From contig JANAVB010007000.1 of NCBI GenBank assembly GCA_029216955.1, forward strand, positions 1,890,200 to 1,954,199: a DNA stretch of 64,000 nt. The letters are read 5' to 3'. Of the stretch, positions 21,675-32,931 are shown in pieces; position 1 is the stretch's first letter; every line of letters begins with the position of its first letter. The DNA is from Iris pallida. Its lineage: Eukaryota; Streptophyta; Magnoliopsida; Asparagales; Iridaceae. Position numbers and translations under genes: made by a program. The notes beneath the pieces are model-generated. The model made no database searches. It saw only the letters and a list, made by a program, of their open reading frames with translations, and was not told where the DNA came from.

Positions 21675-22988
21675 TCCTACCCACCTTACAAAAATTTCGT
21701 CCTCGAAATTTCAAAATTATCAAAATAGGGTTTTCAAAACTAGTACATATATATCTGCCATGAAAAACTCTACCCACCTTACAGAAATCAAGTAATACAA
21801 TAAGAAACGAACCAAATCTCAATATGAAAACATCAGAGGGAACAAGGTCTAGCTAAATAAATCAACTCACAAGGTAAATCCAAAACATCGAAAGAATCTC
21901 GAAAATCAAAGCCTCGCATACACGAAATAATCCCCATAAATCAAAACAAGTATAAAATATCGAAAACAACATCAAAACCTAAAATCCCACTGCACGAAAA
22001 ATCAACAAAATCATAATAAAGAATATTTGTCTCAAACCGACGACCGTAGTTTCCGAATATCCGAAAAAGTGTCATGATCATCCTTGCCACGCCATCCGGA
22101 ATGGCTGCAAAAGATGCATCAGAGCACTATAATCGAGCGGCTGCAACTTTCGTTACCTCGCCGTCAATGTATACTAGAGTCATCCAGTTACCCTTGACAA
22201 ATATCCAAAATAAATCAAATCTACAACTCAAATGTCCAAGTCACCAAAATCATAAAATATCTAACCAATATAACATAATAATTCTACAAAATAATAACTC
22301 ATAATCTATGTCAAATCGTAATATCCATCCAAAAACACATTCAATAACCCGGATAATTTCCTAGGAAATACATCAAAACCAAAAATCCATGTCAAAACAT
22401 GATATATAGAAAATATATCCATAATCAAAATAATAATATCTGAAAGAAATAATCATGATTGTGGAACTGTCCAGAATCAAAGGAGCTAAATTGGTACAAG
22501 AAAATCCACTGGGTACTCAACAAATGTCAAAATATCCAATCTCAGAGTCCAGAGGAAGTCTTCAGTCCGCAGCAATCCAGCCAACGCTCGAAGAGGACGA
22601 TAGTGATACTAAGTCAACACGAAGTCAACGCACGAAAAAGATAACAAGAAATCAACCAAAGCGAAACACCGGTAGAGAGTCCAAAACCCAAGATAAATAA
22701 TATAGTAACTCAAAATAAGACCAGACATCGTCTTACCAGATGAGGTGATCGACATGATCAACTATAGGATCATATCTATCAAACAAGGATCAGAGGTAGA
22801 TAATCACGAATAAGACATGGCCAAGCAAGATAGGTCCAAGTAGAGATGAGAACCAGTTCACAAGTTCAAGGGAGCGAAGGACAAGTGTAACAAGTGGGAA
22901 TACCAAGGAATAGTGGACTGAGATCAATAATCATGTGATACCCAACAAAATCTCAAAACGAGACCTGCATGGGCCACCACTAAAACCA
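21675..22988 (-). mobile_element. LARD-1 internal region
   Basis: 1314 bp with no recognisable retrotransposon domain. Next to the left LTR, the minus strand reads aaggtgggtagga, the polypurine tract, preceded by ttcgaggacgaaatttttg, the usual chromovirus 3'-end phrase. Next to the right LTR, the minus strand reads TGGTTTTAGTGGTGGCCC, which starts with the TGG expected of a primer site but is not a clean match to initiator tRNA-Met. The rest is AT-rich; frames of up to 81 codons at 22455-22700 look random. Confidence 0.8.
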
Positions 22989-25900
22989 TGTAACGCCCCA
23001 GTTTCGGAATACGGGGACGTACACGGCCAGCTACACCGTATAAGGTACGAATACGCTATACGGTGATGACGGCTGTCCAGTCTTGTTGGGTATCCTAGCA
23101 TGCAATCAATCTATGGCCTAAATCCGATCTCATATCCACAGGTAAATCACAATGAAACAATATCAAGAGAGGTAATCATATAAAAACAGGAAATACTCAT
23201 ATAAAAATCTGGAATGTACAGTACAGGATAATAATGTAGACAAGTATACCTTCCCACAGTTCCTAGCATGGTCTGGAACTGAAGCACACCCTCCAAGTCA
23301 AGTCTGGAAGATCCACCGGGTCGGTCTCAGGCAATCTGGGAATAATCCAGGGTTGGTCAGGCCAACCGCAGCAAGTACCAGAAAGGAAGGCTCAAGGACG
23401 GGCGAAGAAAACCAGCAGGATAAAATATGACAAGAGTAGCATCTAAAAACAGTAAATAAAGGTAAGGGATCGTGCGGTACCAATGCACGATAACAATCCA
23501 CAAGTATAGTGAAGCTAACATAATCACAATCTCCCTAGCATCCACTAACACCTGCATTGCCAGCTGGAAATCAATATCAGCTAGATAGCAGGCAACAAGC
23601 CAATCAACACAGAAGGACAACCGGCCACACAATGCCTACGGCTTGCTATTATTAACTAACTAGGGTTATCACAGGCCTAATTACTAACAAGATGCAGTTG
23701 AGGTATTCCTATAGCCACAAGCCCTGCAGACTATCCAGGTTATCCAGAACGAATGTATAATATATAGTGGGTACATCGCCCGGAAGACAAATGTACCCTA
23801 ATAGCTAGCTGGAGGGGTGCAACACATGACAGTGTGCTGGAAATGTGCCCTACTCGACGGCAGACTACAAATCCCATGAGCGCCCAGATAACGGGATTGC
23901 CTGTAGCCGGAATACCTCGATCTATATGAGCTACTTGATCAATCTAGTTGTTAACCTAGTCAGATTCATTATGAATTCCTGACCGTGGTAACCAGGGATC
24001 CATGTCCTAGACATGATGCAAGATGGGACAGGTAGATTTGTACAAGCACAATCAGGAAAATCAACCACGGTGTCAAGACAATGTCATACCTAGCAAGTCA
24101 GGACTGGCTGTCGCAACAGCGGTCAAGAGTAAACATGTCATGTCAAGAGTACTAGTCAGGAGTGCGCCTCGACGGGCCACTATCAGGAATCAAGATATAC
24201 ATGTCAGGTTTACTCGTCATGTCCAGAGTGCTAGTCAGGAGTGTGCCTCGATGGGCCACTATCAAGAATCAAGACAGGTCCAGGTCATCGTATAATACCA
24301 GGAACAAGGTCAGCCCTATCAGTCACATGCCTAAATCGTGACATGGATATCAAGTCGGTTATAAGACCAAAATCTCCCCTATAATAGTCTCTCAAGTACA
24401 CATGGGAACCTACAGCTCAAATCATCAAGTCGATCCATCCACCTTATCAAACTATCAGGAGTCTCCTATCTACAATGGAAATCAATATCATGTCAGGAAG
24501 GTCAATAACCAAATACCAAGCTAATCACTATAAGCAACGCTAGGCCCTCTGGCTCACAAGAATCCTCCAAGTCAATGATCACCAGCCACTAGAAAACGAG
24601 CCCCTCAACTACCAAGACATAGCAATCAAACCAGGTTCTCCAACTACCGGAATACACAAGGGTACCAGGTTTTGGGCGTTTGGGAAGTCGAGTAAAAATC
24701 ATATAATAATACCCTCGATATTCTCCTCGTTCCACAAAATATTCGAAATCACCAAAATCCAAGAATCCACATAGATCCACCCAGTTAATATCCCATGATC
24801 GTACTCTCCATAATACTCAATCCTCAGTCATATCCACAATCATATCTCCCAATACATAGGACAACTGTCAGCTCTATCTGACTAGACTAGGATAGCTCCT
24901 AGAATGAATGGTCAGGGTACAAGCATATATTAATTAAATACCGTCAGAAAAGTGGCAAGGATTGCATGAACCACTCTGGAGCAGATCCACAACCCTTAAA
25001 CCAAACAAGGACCAGGGTTGCAGACCGTCTCCCAAGTAGAACCGCACTCCTTACGCTATCCGACGGACAAGACAGGTCAGGAGCTAGGCGACTAATCTAG
25101 TATGGAGTCTACCTAACAGGCAATGGGATCAGGTATACTATACCAAGACATGTACGAGCCCAGTCCAGCAAACCAAAGGAATGGTTCTGCCCAATCCTTC
25201 GAACCAAATTCCCGATTGGGAATTCTGGAAAAATCCGGCAGAGTCTTCTCTGTATTCTGAACGGGAGCTCCCAGCAAATTGGGGCTAAAACCACTCTGCG
25301 CAACCCGCCGCAGAATCACAGAGTCGCATGCTCGCAGGCTGAGAACACTAAGTCTCAGCTACCAGTAGCACTACGATGCGTACTGGAAACAAATCGATAG
25401 CCGAGAACACTAAGCCCCGGCCTCCAGCAGCACTACAATACGTACTGGGAAATCAATCGAACCCGAGACCACTAAGTCCCGGCTTCCAGCAGCGCTACAA
25501 TGAGTACTGGGCGCCAAGCCAACATGCATAATAATAGAATAACCGCCTCGTAGGGCGCATCACAGCACATGTTCGTAATTCTAACCCAAGCACAATCACA
25601 GCCACAAGTAAAGTTAGCCAAAGCCGTTACCCGACCGCGAGTCGGACACGGGGCACATAGGGACAATCCGTACAAGTGAGTCGTGCTCGTGTCCTCGGAG
25701 GTGTGGATGACCCATCCGAGTTGTCCGATACGGTCTATCCCAATATCGGACCAAGCTATCCTAAGTTATCATCATGGCAGATCTACTACTAGGCTACACT
25801 AATCATGGTAATAAAATTTACAAGTACAATTTAATTAAATGCAATAAAATTCCAGGAGAGAGAGGGCAAGAGCCATCGATGAGCAAGGGATACTTGCCTA

Positions 25901-27569
25901 GAGGGCTCGGCTAGGTAAGCAAGTCTTCGACAGTCGCGATCCAAGCTAGCACATCAATCGAGATCCTCAGAACATACAATAAACAATCATTAGCACCAAA
26001 CAATAAAATAATAGGAGAAATCACAGGGGATGGCAGGAGGCTATACCGTGTGGGTCCCGCAAGCAGTGCAGGGATCTGGCACGAAAATCGAGGTACGCGG
26101 ATCGATACGAACACGTAAACCGAGATGTGCACGTATATCGAGACGCGCATGAGAATCAAGATGGCACGAATATCGAGATGAACGGGAAATACGTGCACAT
26201 AAACCGAGACGTGTACGTAGATCGAGAAAATCACGGATATCAGAATGGTCTACGAATCATGCGTTACGCAAATCGAGAGGTGCACACGAATCGAGACGAC
26301 ACAATGACCAATATGACACGTAAATCGGAGCGAGCACGCAAACCAAGGTGGGCACAAAGGCCGAGCACGAAAACCGAGACAACGCTCAAATCAAGATGGC
26401 ATGGTGCTCGAGGCAGCACGGGGCTCGAGGCGTCCCGCTGCCCAAGGCAATACGTAGACCGAGGTACACGCAAAACGAGACGATACGTACACCGAGGTAC
26501 ACACAACCCAAAAACACGAGGAACGAGGAAGCGCACCAACCGAGGGTGCGCTGCCCGAGGTGACACGCTGCACAAGGCAGCGCACTGCTCGAGGCAGCAC
26601 GCTGCCCGAGGCGCGCCGATCGAGGGACTCACTTCCCGAGGAGCTCACAGCCTAAGGAAGGGAGAGAGAGAGAACGGAGGAGCTCGGCCAGGTCGGGTCA
26701 GACCACCGACGGAGGGAGGACAGAGGGATAGGGAAGAAGGAGCTCACCGAGGGGGTGCTCGGCCAGGTCGGGGCTGGTCGCCGCCGGCGGAGACGAAAGA
26801 CGACAGCAGCGGCAGCAGTGGCTACGGCGGAGGAGAGGAAGGAGAAGAAGGAGACGGCGCCGCTGGAGGCGGCTCACGGCGGCGATCCGCGCCACGGCGA
26901 GAGGAGGAAGGAGAAGGGGGCGGAGGCCATGGGGCTGGAGGCGGTGGTCGCGACTGGAGGCGGGGTGACCATGGCGGAAGTGGAGGCGGCGCACGTGGGT
27001 GAGGACGGCGGAGGAGGCCGGCCGTGGAGGAGACGGCGACGGCGACGATGATGGTGGTGGTAGTCGTCGTGGAAGTGATGGTGGTGGTAGCTGAAGATAA
27101 CGATGAGGGTGGCGGTGGTGGTGACTGAAATAGAGGTGGCCGGAGGCCATGGCGGTGGTGGCTAAAGTGGTGGCGGCGGCTGAAGAGGTTTTGCGGGTGG
27201 CTGCTCTCCATGCTGAGAGGGAGAGAGAGATGAGAGAGGGAGAGAGAGAGGGAGCAGTGAGGGGGAGAGGGAGCTCGGGAAGGGGAGAGTGAGGGTTGGC
27301 TTCTCCAGCAAGGGAGAAAAGAGAGGAGAGAGAGAAAAGAGAGTATGGGTTGGGGGGTTAGGTTAGAGAGGGGGGGTAGGTTAGATATTTGTGAAAAGGG
27401 GTAGACATAGAATCAATAAATTAATTAATAACAAATAATTAATGAGGGCAAAATCACCTCCAATAAAATAATAAAAATTTCAAATATACCCCAAAAATTA
27501 AAATCCTCCAAATTATGAAATACTGTCGAAATACAGTCATATACCTATTTCTAAAATAAGGATCTGACA
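22989..27569 (-). mobile_element. LARD-1 right LTR (5' LTR)
   Basis: 4581 bp, starting TGTAACGCCCCAG on the + strand and ending GATCTGACA before the AGTAG duplication. It is the near-identical partner of 17071-21674, with the same minisatellites and GC-rich leader. Confidence 0.92.
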
Positions 27570-28110
27570 AGTAGGAAAGCTCTACTATCAATCCCATATT
27601 TACTACGTCCATATTACCTCTGAGTAAATATGTTGGTTCTCTCTCTCTCTCTCAACTTATTATCTGTACCTAAAACCAAGGTGCGCCATGGATGATAAGT
27701 CCACATAAATTCCCCAGTGGACATACCCAAACCTATCACGTCCATACTACCTCTGATAGGATTATCACACCTAAACAGCTCTACCATTCATGCTTCTTGT
27801 TCAAAGTATTTCAAAACTTGTCCAAAAGTTTTAAAAACTTTGTAGGGGGTCTTTTAGAAGCATGAAAAAGAAGGGATCTTACTTTTAATCCCACATCGGA
27901 AAGGAGAAGAAGAGAGCTCTCATTCCACTCTATATATAGAGCCCTCTTGCCTCCTTTGAAGGGGGCACCAAAATAAATAAAAAAAGGGGAGCCCATTATC
28001 CAGGGAGCCCGTTCGAGCCACAAGTTGCAGTTGTTCTTCTCTTCTTCTGGGTTGGCTGCAAGTTCTTCACTCGCTGTCATGGCGAGGATAATTTGGATTC
28101 TGAGTACTAC
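27570..28110 (+). other. Tat 3' untranslated region resumed after LARD-1
   Basis: The AGTAG duplication and the two further copies of the CCTCTGAGTA motif show this is the continuation of 17070. A short (CT)n run follows, and the phrase taaaaccaaggtgcgc also occurs at 16783-16803 before the LARD. At 27889-27945 there is a promoter-like stretch with cccacatcgg and ctatatatagag, a combination seen in many plant LTR promoters. Its role here is uncertain. Confidence 0.6.
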
Positions 28111-30288
28111 GCGCCCTAGCGGGCTAGTATGAAGAATTCCAAGGCAGCACGGGCCATGCGCCCCAAACGTGCTATGCCAACAGCAAGCCAGATGCATGCG
28201 CTCACAATCATGCGCGCTGTTGATGGTAAACTGTACAAGGTCGACTCGGGTGCTGCGGCGCCAGAAACGAGCCGACCTTCAAAGTCCTTGCCTCACTTGG
28301 GCGCATCTATTGCGTGCACAACCAATTCGAGTAAGGCAAATACAGTGGTCTTGAACTCCTGTGCCTCCTCTGGTTGTGCGTTTGAGGTCCGTTCAAGTCA
28401 CTTCAAATGTTGTGGTTTCCCCACTACTGATCGGGATGCCTGTTTGGTGTTAGATCAGGGGGCACAACACTCACTTGACCACCTCGGCGCTTGGCTTTGC
28501 CATACGCCTGAAGGGGGTACGAAGGTGGCATTCTAACTTGACCACCCCGGCACTTGGCCTTGCCATGCGCCTGAAGGGGGTACAAAGGTGGCACTCTCCT
28601 CCAATGATCTGCGCAACGTGATCACTCACAAGCGCCGATCAGAAGAGCGGACCAACAAGCATAATGTGCCCCTCACAGGGCACACTTGTGCTACGGTCGT
28701 CATCAACTGCTACTACCGCAAGACAGTAGCTCCACCACCAAGGCAGTCTGTGTTCCAACAGTTGCAACATGCTGTACATGTCTTCCAGCGCATCACTCCG
28801 CCCCGTCAGAGTGAATCACTTCTTCGTCAACGTACAGGCGCATCTACCAGCCTAGGGCTCTTATCTTCTGAAGGAGTTCACCGTCAAAGCTTCTTTGAAC
28901 AAGGAGAACCATCATCCACAGTACAATGTCTTATCAAGGAGGAGGACCAGTCGAATCCATCTTCGTCGAAAAGTCAAGGGAGAGACAAACAAGAGTCTCT
29001 CAAACTGTTGCTATTCATAGGACAGGGCAAATCAAACCCATGCGCCAAGTGGCAACCTTCCCGAAGTTAGTACAATGAACTTGTATTCATGATGATGAAT
29101 TCTCCCTTTCAAATTTAGCTAAGTCAGAGAGTCATTAATGACTCGATGAATTCAACAGACGGACCATTAAAGATGTGTCACGAAGCGGATGCGCCGGCCA
29201 GACCGCGCATCACACAGAAGTGCCCTTCAACACCAAGTGCCTCACAGGGGATGCGCCCCCATGCGTCCCCATACGCCTAGTGGAACGCCGATCGACGCGC
29301 CCGCTCAGCTGTCCATCGAATGTCACCAACATTAAATGCTGAACTGACAGAGTTGGCAGCACGCCTCCCGAAGTTTGAACAGTTGACAGCTTTTTCAGAA
29401 GACGAAGCGTCAGCAACGCCAGCATCATTATTACCTTACCCCGATGGCTACTGCCACGTGGCCAGCCAACCATCTGCATGTGCCTCAAAAGCCATGCGCC
29501 TCAGACTCTTCACTGATCCCTAAAGACAGAAGAAAAGTCTCCATTTAAAGCTCTACATGCGCCTCAAAAGCCATGCGCCCCAGACTGCTCTCTGATCCCA
29601 AAAGACAGAAGGAAAGTCGCCTACATGCGCATCAAAAGCCATGCGCCCAGAATGGTTCGTGACTCCTAAAGGTTACGAGCCAAAGTCTCCTCATGCGGCC
29701 AATCCAAGGCGCATCTTATCAGATCATTCTCCACCAAATCCGAGATTCCTGATCCATGTGTCGACGATACGTGTCCTTTGACTCAACTCACCCAAGATCT
29801 CAGCAACAGAAAGATCTTCTTCTATGCTACGTGTCGGCTCACAACAGCAACATGAAGAAGTCAACCCCTCGATCAGGGCGCATCGTCCATGCGCCTCCAT
29901 CAGCAATCACCACGTGGCGTCCCCGCGTACAGGCACATCCTACATGCACGCATGAGCAGCCAGCCTGCAAAACTATAAATAGAGGGATCATTTCCTTCTC
30001 ACACACAGAGAATATCCCAAGGAACGAACATATCACCAGAGAGGCAGATACAGACACTCAACGTCTTCCTCCTCTCAGCAAGCTCCAGCACCCAGAGCAA
30101 TCCAAACCTTCAGAGAACCGATAACCGTCGTCAGCTCGTCAACGGAGTCAACGCATTACCACTCGCTCCATCGGCACAAGGGACCCAGATAAACAAAAGT
30201 GTACTCCTAGGACTACATCTAAGTCCTATATTGTAACACTGTTCTGTTTGTATTGAAATTTGTAATCAAAGAATTTTAATGGCAAACA
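28111..30288 (+). mobile_element. 3' terminal region of the Tat element, probably including its 3' LTR
   Basis: I cannot place the LTR start because the 5' LTR is missing. A TATA box (ctataaatagaggg, TATAAATA at 29974-29981) followed by a pyrimidine-rich leader and an end ..TTTAATGGCAAACA fits an LTR with its start site and 3' terminus at 30288. Frames of 135 and 160 codons (28129-28536 and 28588-29070) match nothing I recognise and are probably not genes. A 63-bp tandem duplication lies at 28473-28598. The heptamer ATGCGCC recurs throughout. Confidence 0.5.
28473..28598. repeat. 63-bp tandem duplication
   Basis: Two units starting acttgaccacc..cggc.cttgg stand head to tail (28473 and 28536) with few differences. 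Each contains gaagggggtac and ends with ggtggcact or ggtggcatt. Confidence 0.9.
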
Positions 30289-30328
30289 TTTATGTTATCA
30301 TTTTCTCTGCTTATGTTATCATTTTTAG

Positions 30329-31222
30329 GCCAATGAACTAAAGATAGAAGATCTTAAAGGTTCAAAGGTAATTTCTTTACTATTTTTTCAGTTATAGCTG
30401 TAAGCAAAGTGAGTGGTCCATAACTAGCTTCAAGTTTGGCTTGAAAATTTGATATTGTTTGACAATTTGGTCAGCAAGTTGAGCTTGGATTACTTAAGTT
30501 TATCATTTGGCACATCAAGGTCTTAAAGACTAGTCGTCTATTAGTTTTTCTGGTTCCAGTTGCAGATTTTTTTCTCTTTTCTTTTTTCCTTTGTCATTTT
30601 TCCTTCTCTCTTATTAAGCTACTCTAGCAAGTAAAGGACTTATTAAACATTTTTGAAGGATACGTCATTATTCTGTTACATAAGTGGGTTAAGTTCATTT
30701 GTCATTGCAACGGAGGACTATTGGAAGTTCATTGTTTGCTACTGGTTTTTGCTGCACTTTGCAGCTGTATGAGATATCTATTTGCAGTTGGTGGAAAAAG
30801 CCCCTGCAGGTTCCTTACTTTGTTGCAAGCTACTTTATTATACCTTAATCCTCTGATAATGCTGATTTCTCTATCTACCAGCTTGCAGAGTAGTGTATGC
30901 AACTTAATTTTCTACCCTTTCATGATGTTATTCCTAATTGAAGTGTGACATTCCAAATGCAATATGGTTGTAGGTCAAAGTCTGTGATATCTGTGGAGAT
31001 GCTGGCCAAGAGGAGTTAGTTGCCATCTGTAGTAGATGTACTGATGGCGCTGGTGAGGGTTCAGGCGAGAGTAAGGGATCAGAGGATGAGGCTCACCTAC
31101 GACTGCGCCGGCTGCAGCAGCACCAAGTCGTCGCTCAGCTGCGACACTACTTCTCTTTGGGACTCCCGATATCTTCAAGAGATGGCAGAGAGAAGATCCA
31201 TGGTCAGAATCTACATAAGTAA
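30329..31222 (+). pseudogene. Captured PHD-finger protein fragment (two exons)
   Basis: An exon of 39 bp (30329-30367, ANELKIEDLKGSK) is bounded by an AG acceptor and a GT donor. After an intron of about 0.6 kb, a second exon starts at 30974 after TAG. It continues in frame with VKVCDICGDAGQEELVAIC plus SRCTDGA, the first half of a PHD finger (Cys-x2-Cys ... Cys-x2-Cys). In plant homologues this goes on with EHTYCM and the remaining ligands. Here the sequence switches after DGA to an unrelated tail of 56 residues ending in TAA at 31220-31222. PHD fingers read histone tails. This copy lacks half its zinc ligands and is not expected to fold as a PHD. Splicing is inferred from the sites only. 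Confidence 0.75.
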
Positions 31223-31686
31223 ATATTTATAATAATTTGGTTAGCAAAAGAGAGATTTATTCCTTTTTTTGGGTACATTCTGTATTTGGATATTCAATGT
31301 AATGAAGATGTTGATATGTACTCTATTTTAAAAAATGTAATAAAGATGGTGATATATAATGTTAAGTTTTTGGAATGTAATATATACTGTACAGTATAGA
31401 GCATTATAAATGTGCTAATTTGAATAGTATAAAGTGTTATAAATGTGTTGCATTGAGCCTGTACATATTATCTATTCATGACGTTTTAAAATTGTTCTGA
31501 ATTGTGCACTATATATTAACTATTCATAACGCTTTTATAGAAACTATTCATGATGGTTATTTTATGACGCTTTTAAAAAATATTTATAACACCCGTTTTC
31601 ATAACGGTTGCTGTGGAAAAAAAGCGTCATGGTTCGTCATTAATGACGCTTTTTAGCCGTCATTAAAAGGGTTTTTTGTTGTAGTG
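31223..31686 (+). repeat. Right subterminal region and terminal inverted repeat of the CACTA element
   Basis: AT-rich DNA with recurring atgacgcttt, gcgtcat, aacgctttt and ataacgg motifs (dense at 31495-31670), ending in TTTTTGTTGTAGTG at 31673-31686. Similar motifs sit within the first 160 bp of the left end (10230-10370). In CACTA elements such subterminal repeats bind a TNPA-like protein. Confidence 0.85.
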
Positions 31687-32667
31687 ATCGATTTTGCTTT
31701 CATATCAAAATTTGGAAGAAAAAAGAAGAAGATTATTGGTCCATTGTTGGTGCAAATGCAAGTGACCCACATTTTCACATATGCTGAAAATCAAGGAGAC
31801 GTACAAAGACGTCAAAGGTACGTTTAACAGTGCAGAACTTTTGTCCATATTTTGAAGCTTCCATTCTCATTTTGAAGACCCTCACTGATGTTATCTTTAC
31901 ATTATATTTAGTAAAGATATATATATAATGTATGGAACAATGTATCTCACTTTGTCGTTTCAAGTTGTAAGCCAAGTTCGACACTTTGTTACTTGACTAT
32001 AAATTATCATTAAAGATTTATATAGTTATCAATTTATTTGTTTTATGTTGTTGTCAATTTATCTGTTTTATCCGCTGCAAAACTTTTACAAAAATAACTA
32101 TTTTATAAATATACACGAGTACGACTTGTACAGTACAACATAGACTTGTACGATATCACGTCCGTGGCGACTTATTGATTCGACGGAATCGAAGCGAATA
32201 AATATGATTAGATTGTTGTAGAGGGTTAATGTTACTAAAGAGAAATACAATCTGTTTGTTGTAGAGGGTTGATGTTACTAAAGAGAAATACAATTTGTTT
32301 GTTGTAATGGGTTGATAGTATTACTCAAACACCTCTCAAACACCTTTGAAATCCAAGAGCCATCACGGTAAACTAGAGGTCTCTCTCCACTGTAATAGAA
32401 TTGGTTTTAGTTATGAGGTATAGGTGTGTATTGGAAACAAAGCAGAAAGAAAAGGACGAGAAGAACGTCACATACATATTTTGGTGAGTGTCTTTGCCTA
32501 CAAGTTTGACACTAACCAGTTTGAAGCATCTTGTGCTTCCTAGGTTTAAGTTGGGGCTTACGTAAGTACAACAAGAAGTAAAAGAGAGAAAATGTTGGTT
32601 AATATAAGTTGTCATTATATAAAAGCCTTCTATATCCATTCTACATCTGGAACTATGTGCAAACCCA
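31687..32667. other. Sequence between the CACTA element and Copia-2; no gene seen
   Basis: It begins with the ATC target duplication. At 32105-32190 it resembles 9910-10000 left of the CACTA element and is probably another relic of the same old LTR. A 43-bp direct repeat follows at 32213-32310. I see no coding sequence. Confidence 0.5.
32213..32310. repeat. 43-bp tandem repeat, about 2.3 copies
   Basis: Units start ttgttgtagagggtt at 32213 and 32256, with a partial third at 32299. Each contains gttactaaagagaaataca. Confidence 0.9.
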
Positions 32668-32928
32668 TGTTGGAGATGTAAACCAATTTGTCATGCATGG
32701 ATGTATCTAGAATGTCAAATTCATTAGGAAGAGTCAAAGTTCATTGTTGCATGCATAAATGAATCTAGAAAACCTAAGAGTCATGTTCATTGTTGTTAAT
32801 GCATCTTGATGTATCTTGAGTGCTGTAAATAGCTATGTAAGCAAATGGTTGATGAGTGAAAAAATAAAGCAAGAAAACAAAGTTGTTTATTCAGTCCACT
32901 AAATCAAATATCCTCTTTGTATCCTACA
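32668..32928 (+). mobile_element. 5' LTR of a small Ty1/copia element (Copia-2)
   Basis: It starts TGTTGGAGATGTAAACC and ends ..GTATCCTACA three bases before TGGTATCA, the first eight bases of the initiator tRNA-Met primer site. It is 261 bp long, a size seen in small copia lineages. A TATA-like tgtaaatagctatgtaagc lies in the second half. Boundaries rest on termini and primer site only, as no partner LTR is seen. Confidence 0.6.
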
Positions 32929-32931
32929 AAG

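Larger units (their letters stand above)
17071..27569 (-). mobile_element. LARD-1: noncoding LTR retrotransposon with 4.6-kb LTRs
   Basis: Two long direct repeats start TGTAACGCCCC and end GATCTGACA on the + strand, flanked by AGTAG (17066-17070 and 27570-27574), a perfect 5-bp target duplication. The internal region is only 1314 bp and encodes no recognisable gag or pol. The polypurine tract lies next to the left LTR and a primer-site-like TGG next to the right one, so the element reads on the minus strand. Very long LTRs plus a noncoding interior fit a LARD-type element that depends on proteins made elsewhere, probably from a chromodomain gypsy. The LTRs are very similar, so the insertion is young compared with its Tat host. 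Confidence 0.9.
12434..30288 (+). mobile_element. Tat-lineage Ty3/gypsy element, 5'-truncated, inside the CACTA element
   Basis: The + strand holds the end of protease, reverse transcriptase, two RNase H domains and integrase (12569-16336). A 3' untranslated region with a repeated motif follows, then a terminal region with a promoter-like TATAAATA. The second, archaeal-type RNase H before integrase is the mark of the Tat clade (Ogre/Retand/Tat). Gag, most of protease and the 5' LTR are missing. In their place is a short inverted scrap of the element's own integrase end. The block is flanked by the direct heptamer ATTTATG (12429-12435 and 30288-30294), so it moved in or rearranged as one unit. 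LARD-1 later inserted into its 3' untranslated region at 17071. Confidence 0.8.
10211..31686 (+). mobile_element. CACTA (En/Spm) transposon with captured host gene fragments
   Basis: The left end reads CACTACAACAAAAA. The right end is its exact reverse complement over 14 bp, and similarity continues to the TTAATGACG segment. Both ends are flanked by ATC (10208-10210 and 31687-31689), the 3-bp target duplication made by CACTA transposases. Subterminal regions carry repeated short motifs in both orientations (atgacgc, gcgtcat, taacgctt, gcgttat), as expected for transposase binding sites. No transposase gene (TNPD or TNPA type) is recognisable, so the element is probably non-autonomous. Without the inserted Tat element its length is about 3.6 kb. 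Both captured fragments, RER1 and PHD, lie on the + strand. Confidence 0.9.

Noticed and set aside
22455..22700. 81-codon frame in the LARD-1 interior as a gag remnant
   Set aside because: No gag motif or zinc knuckle and no similarity to the gag of element B or Copia-1.
28129..29070. Two frames of 135 and 160 codons as new genes
   Set aside because: No recognisable domain, overlapping a tandem duplication and the Tat terminal region; composition is not clearly coding.
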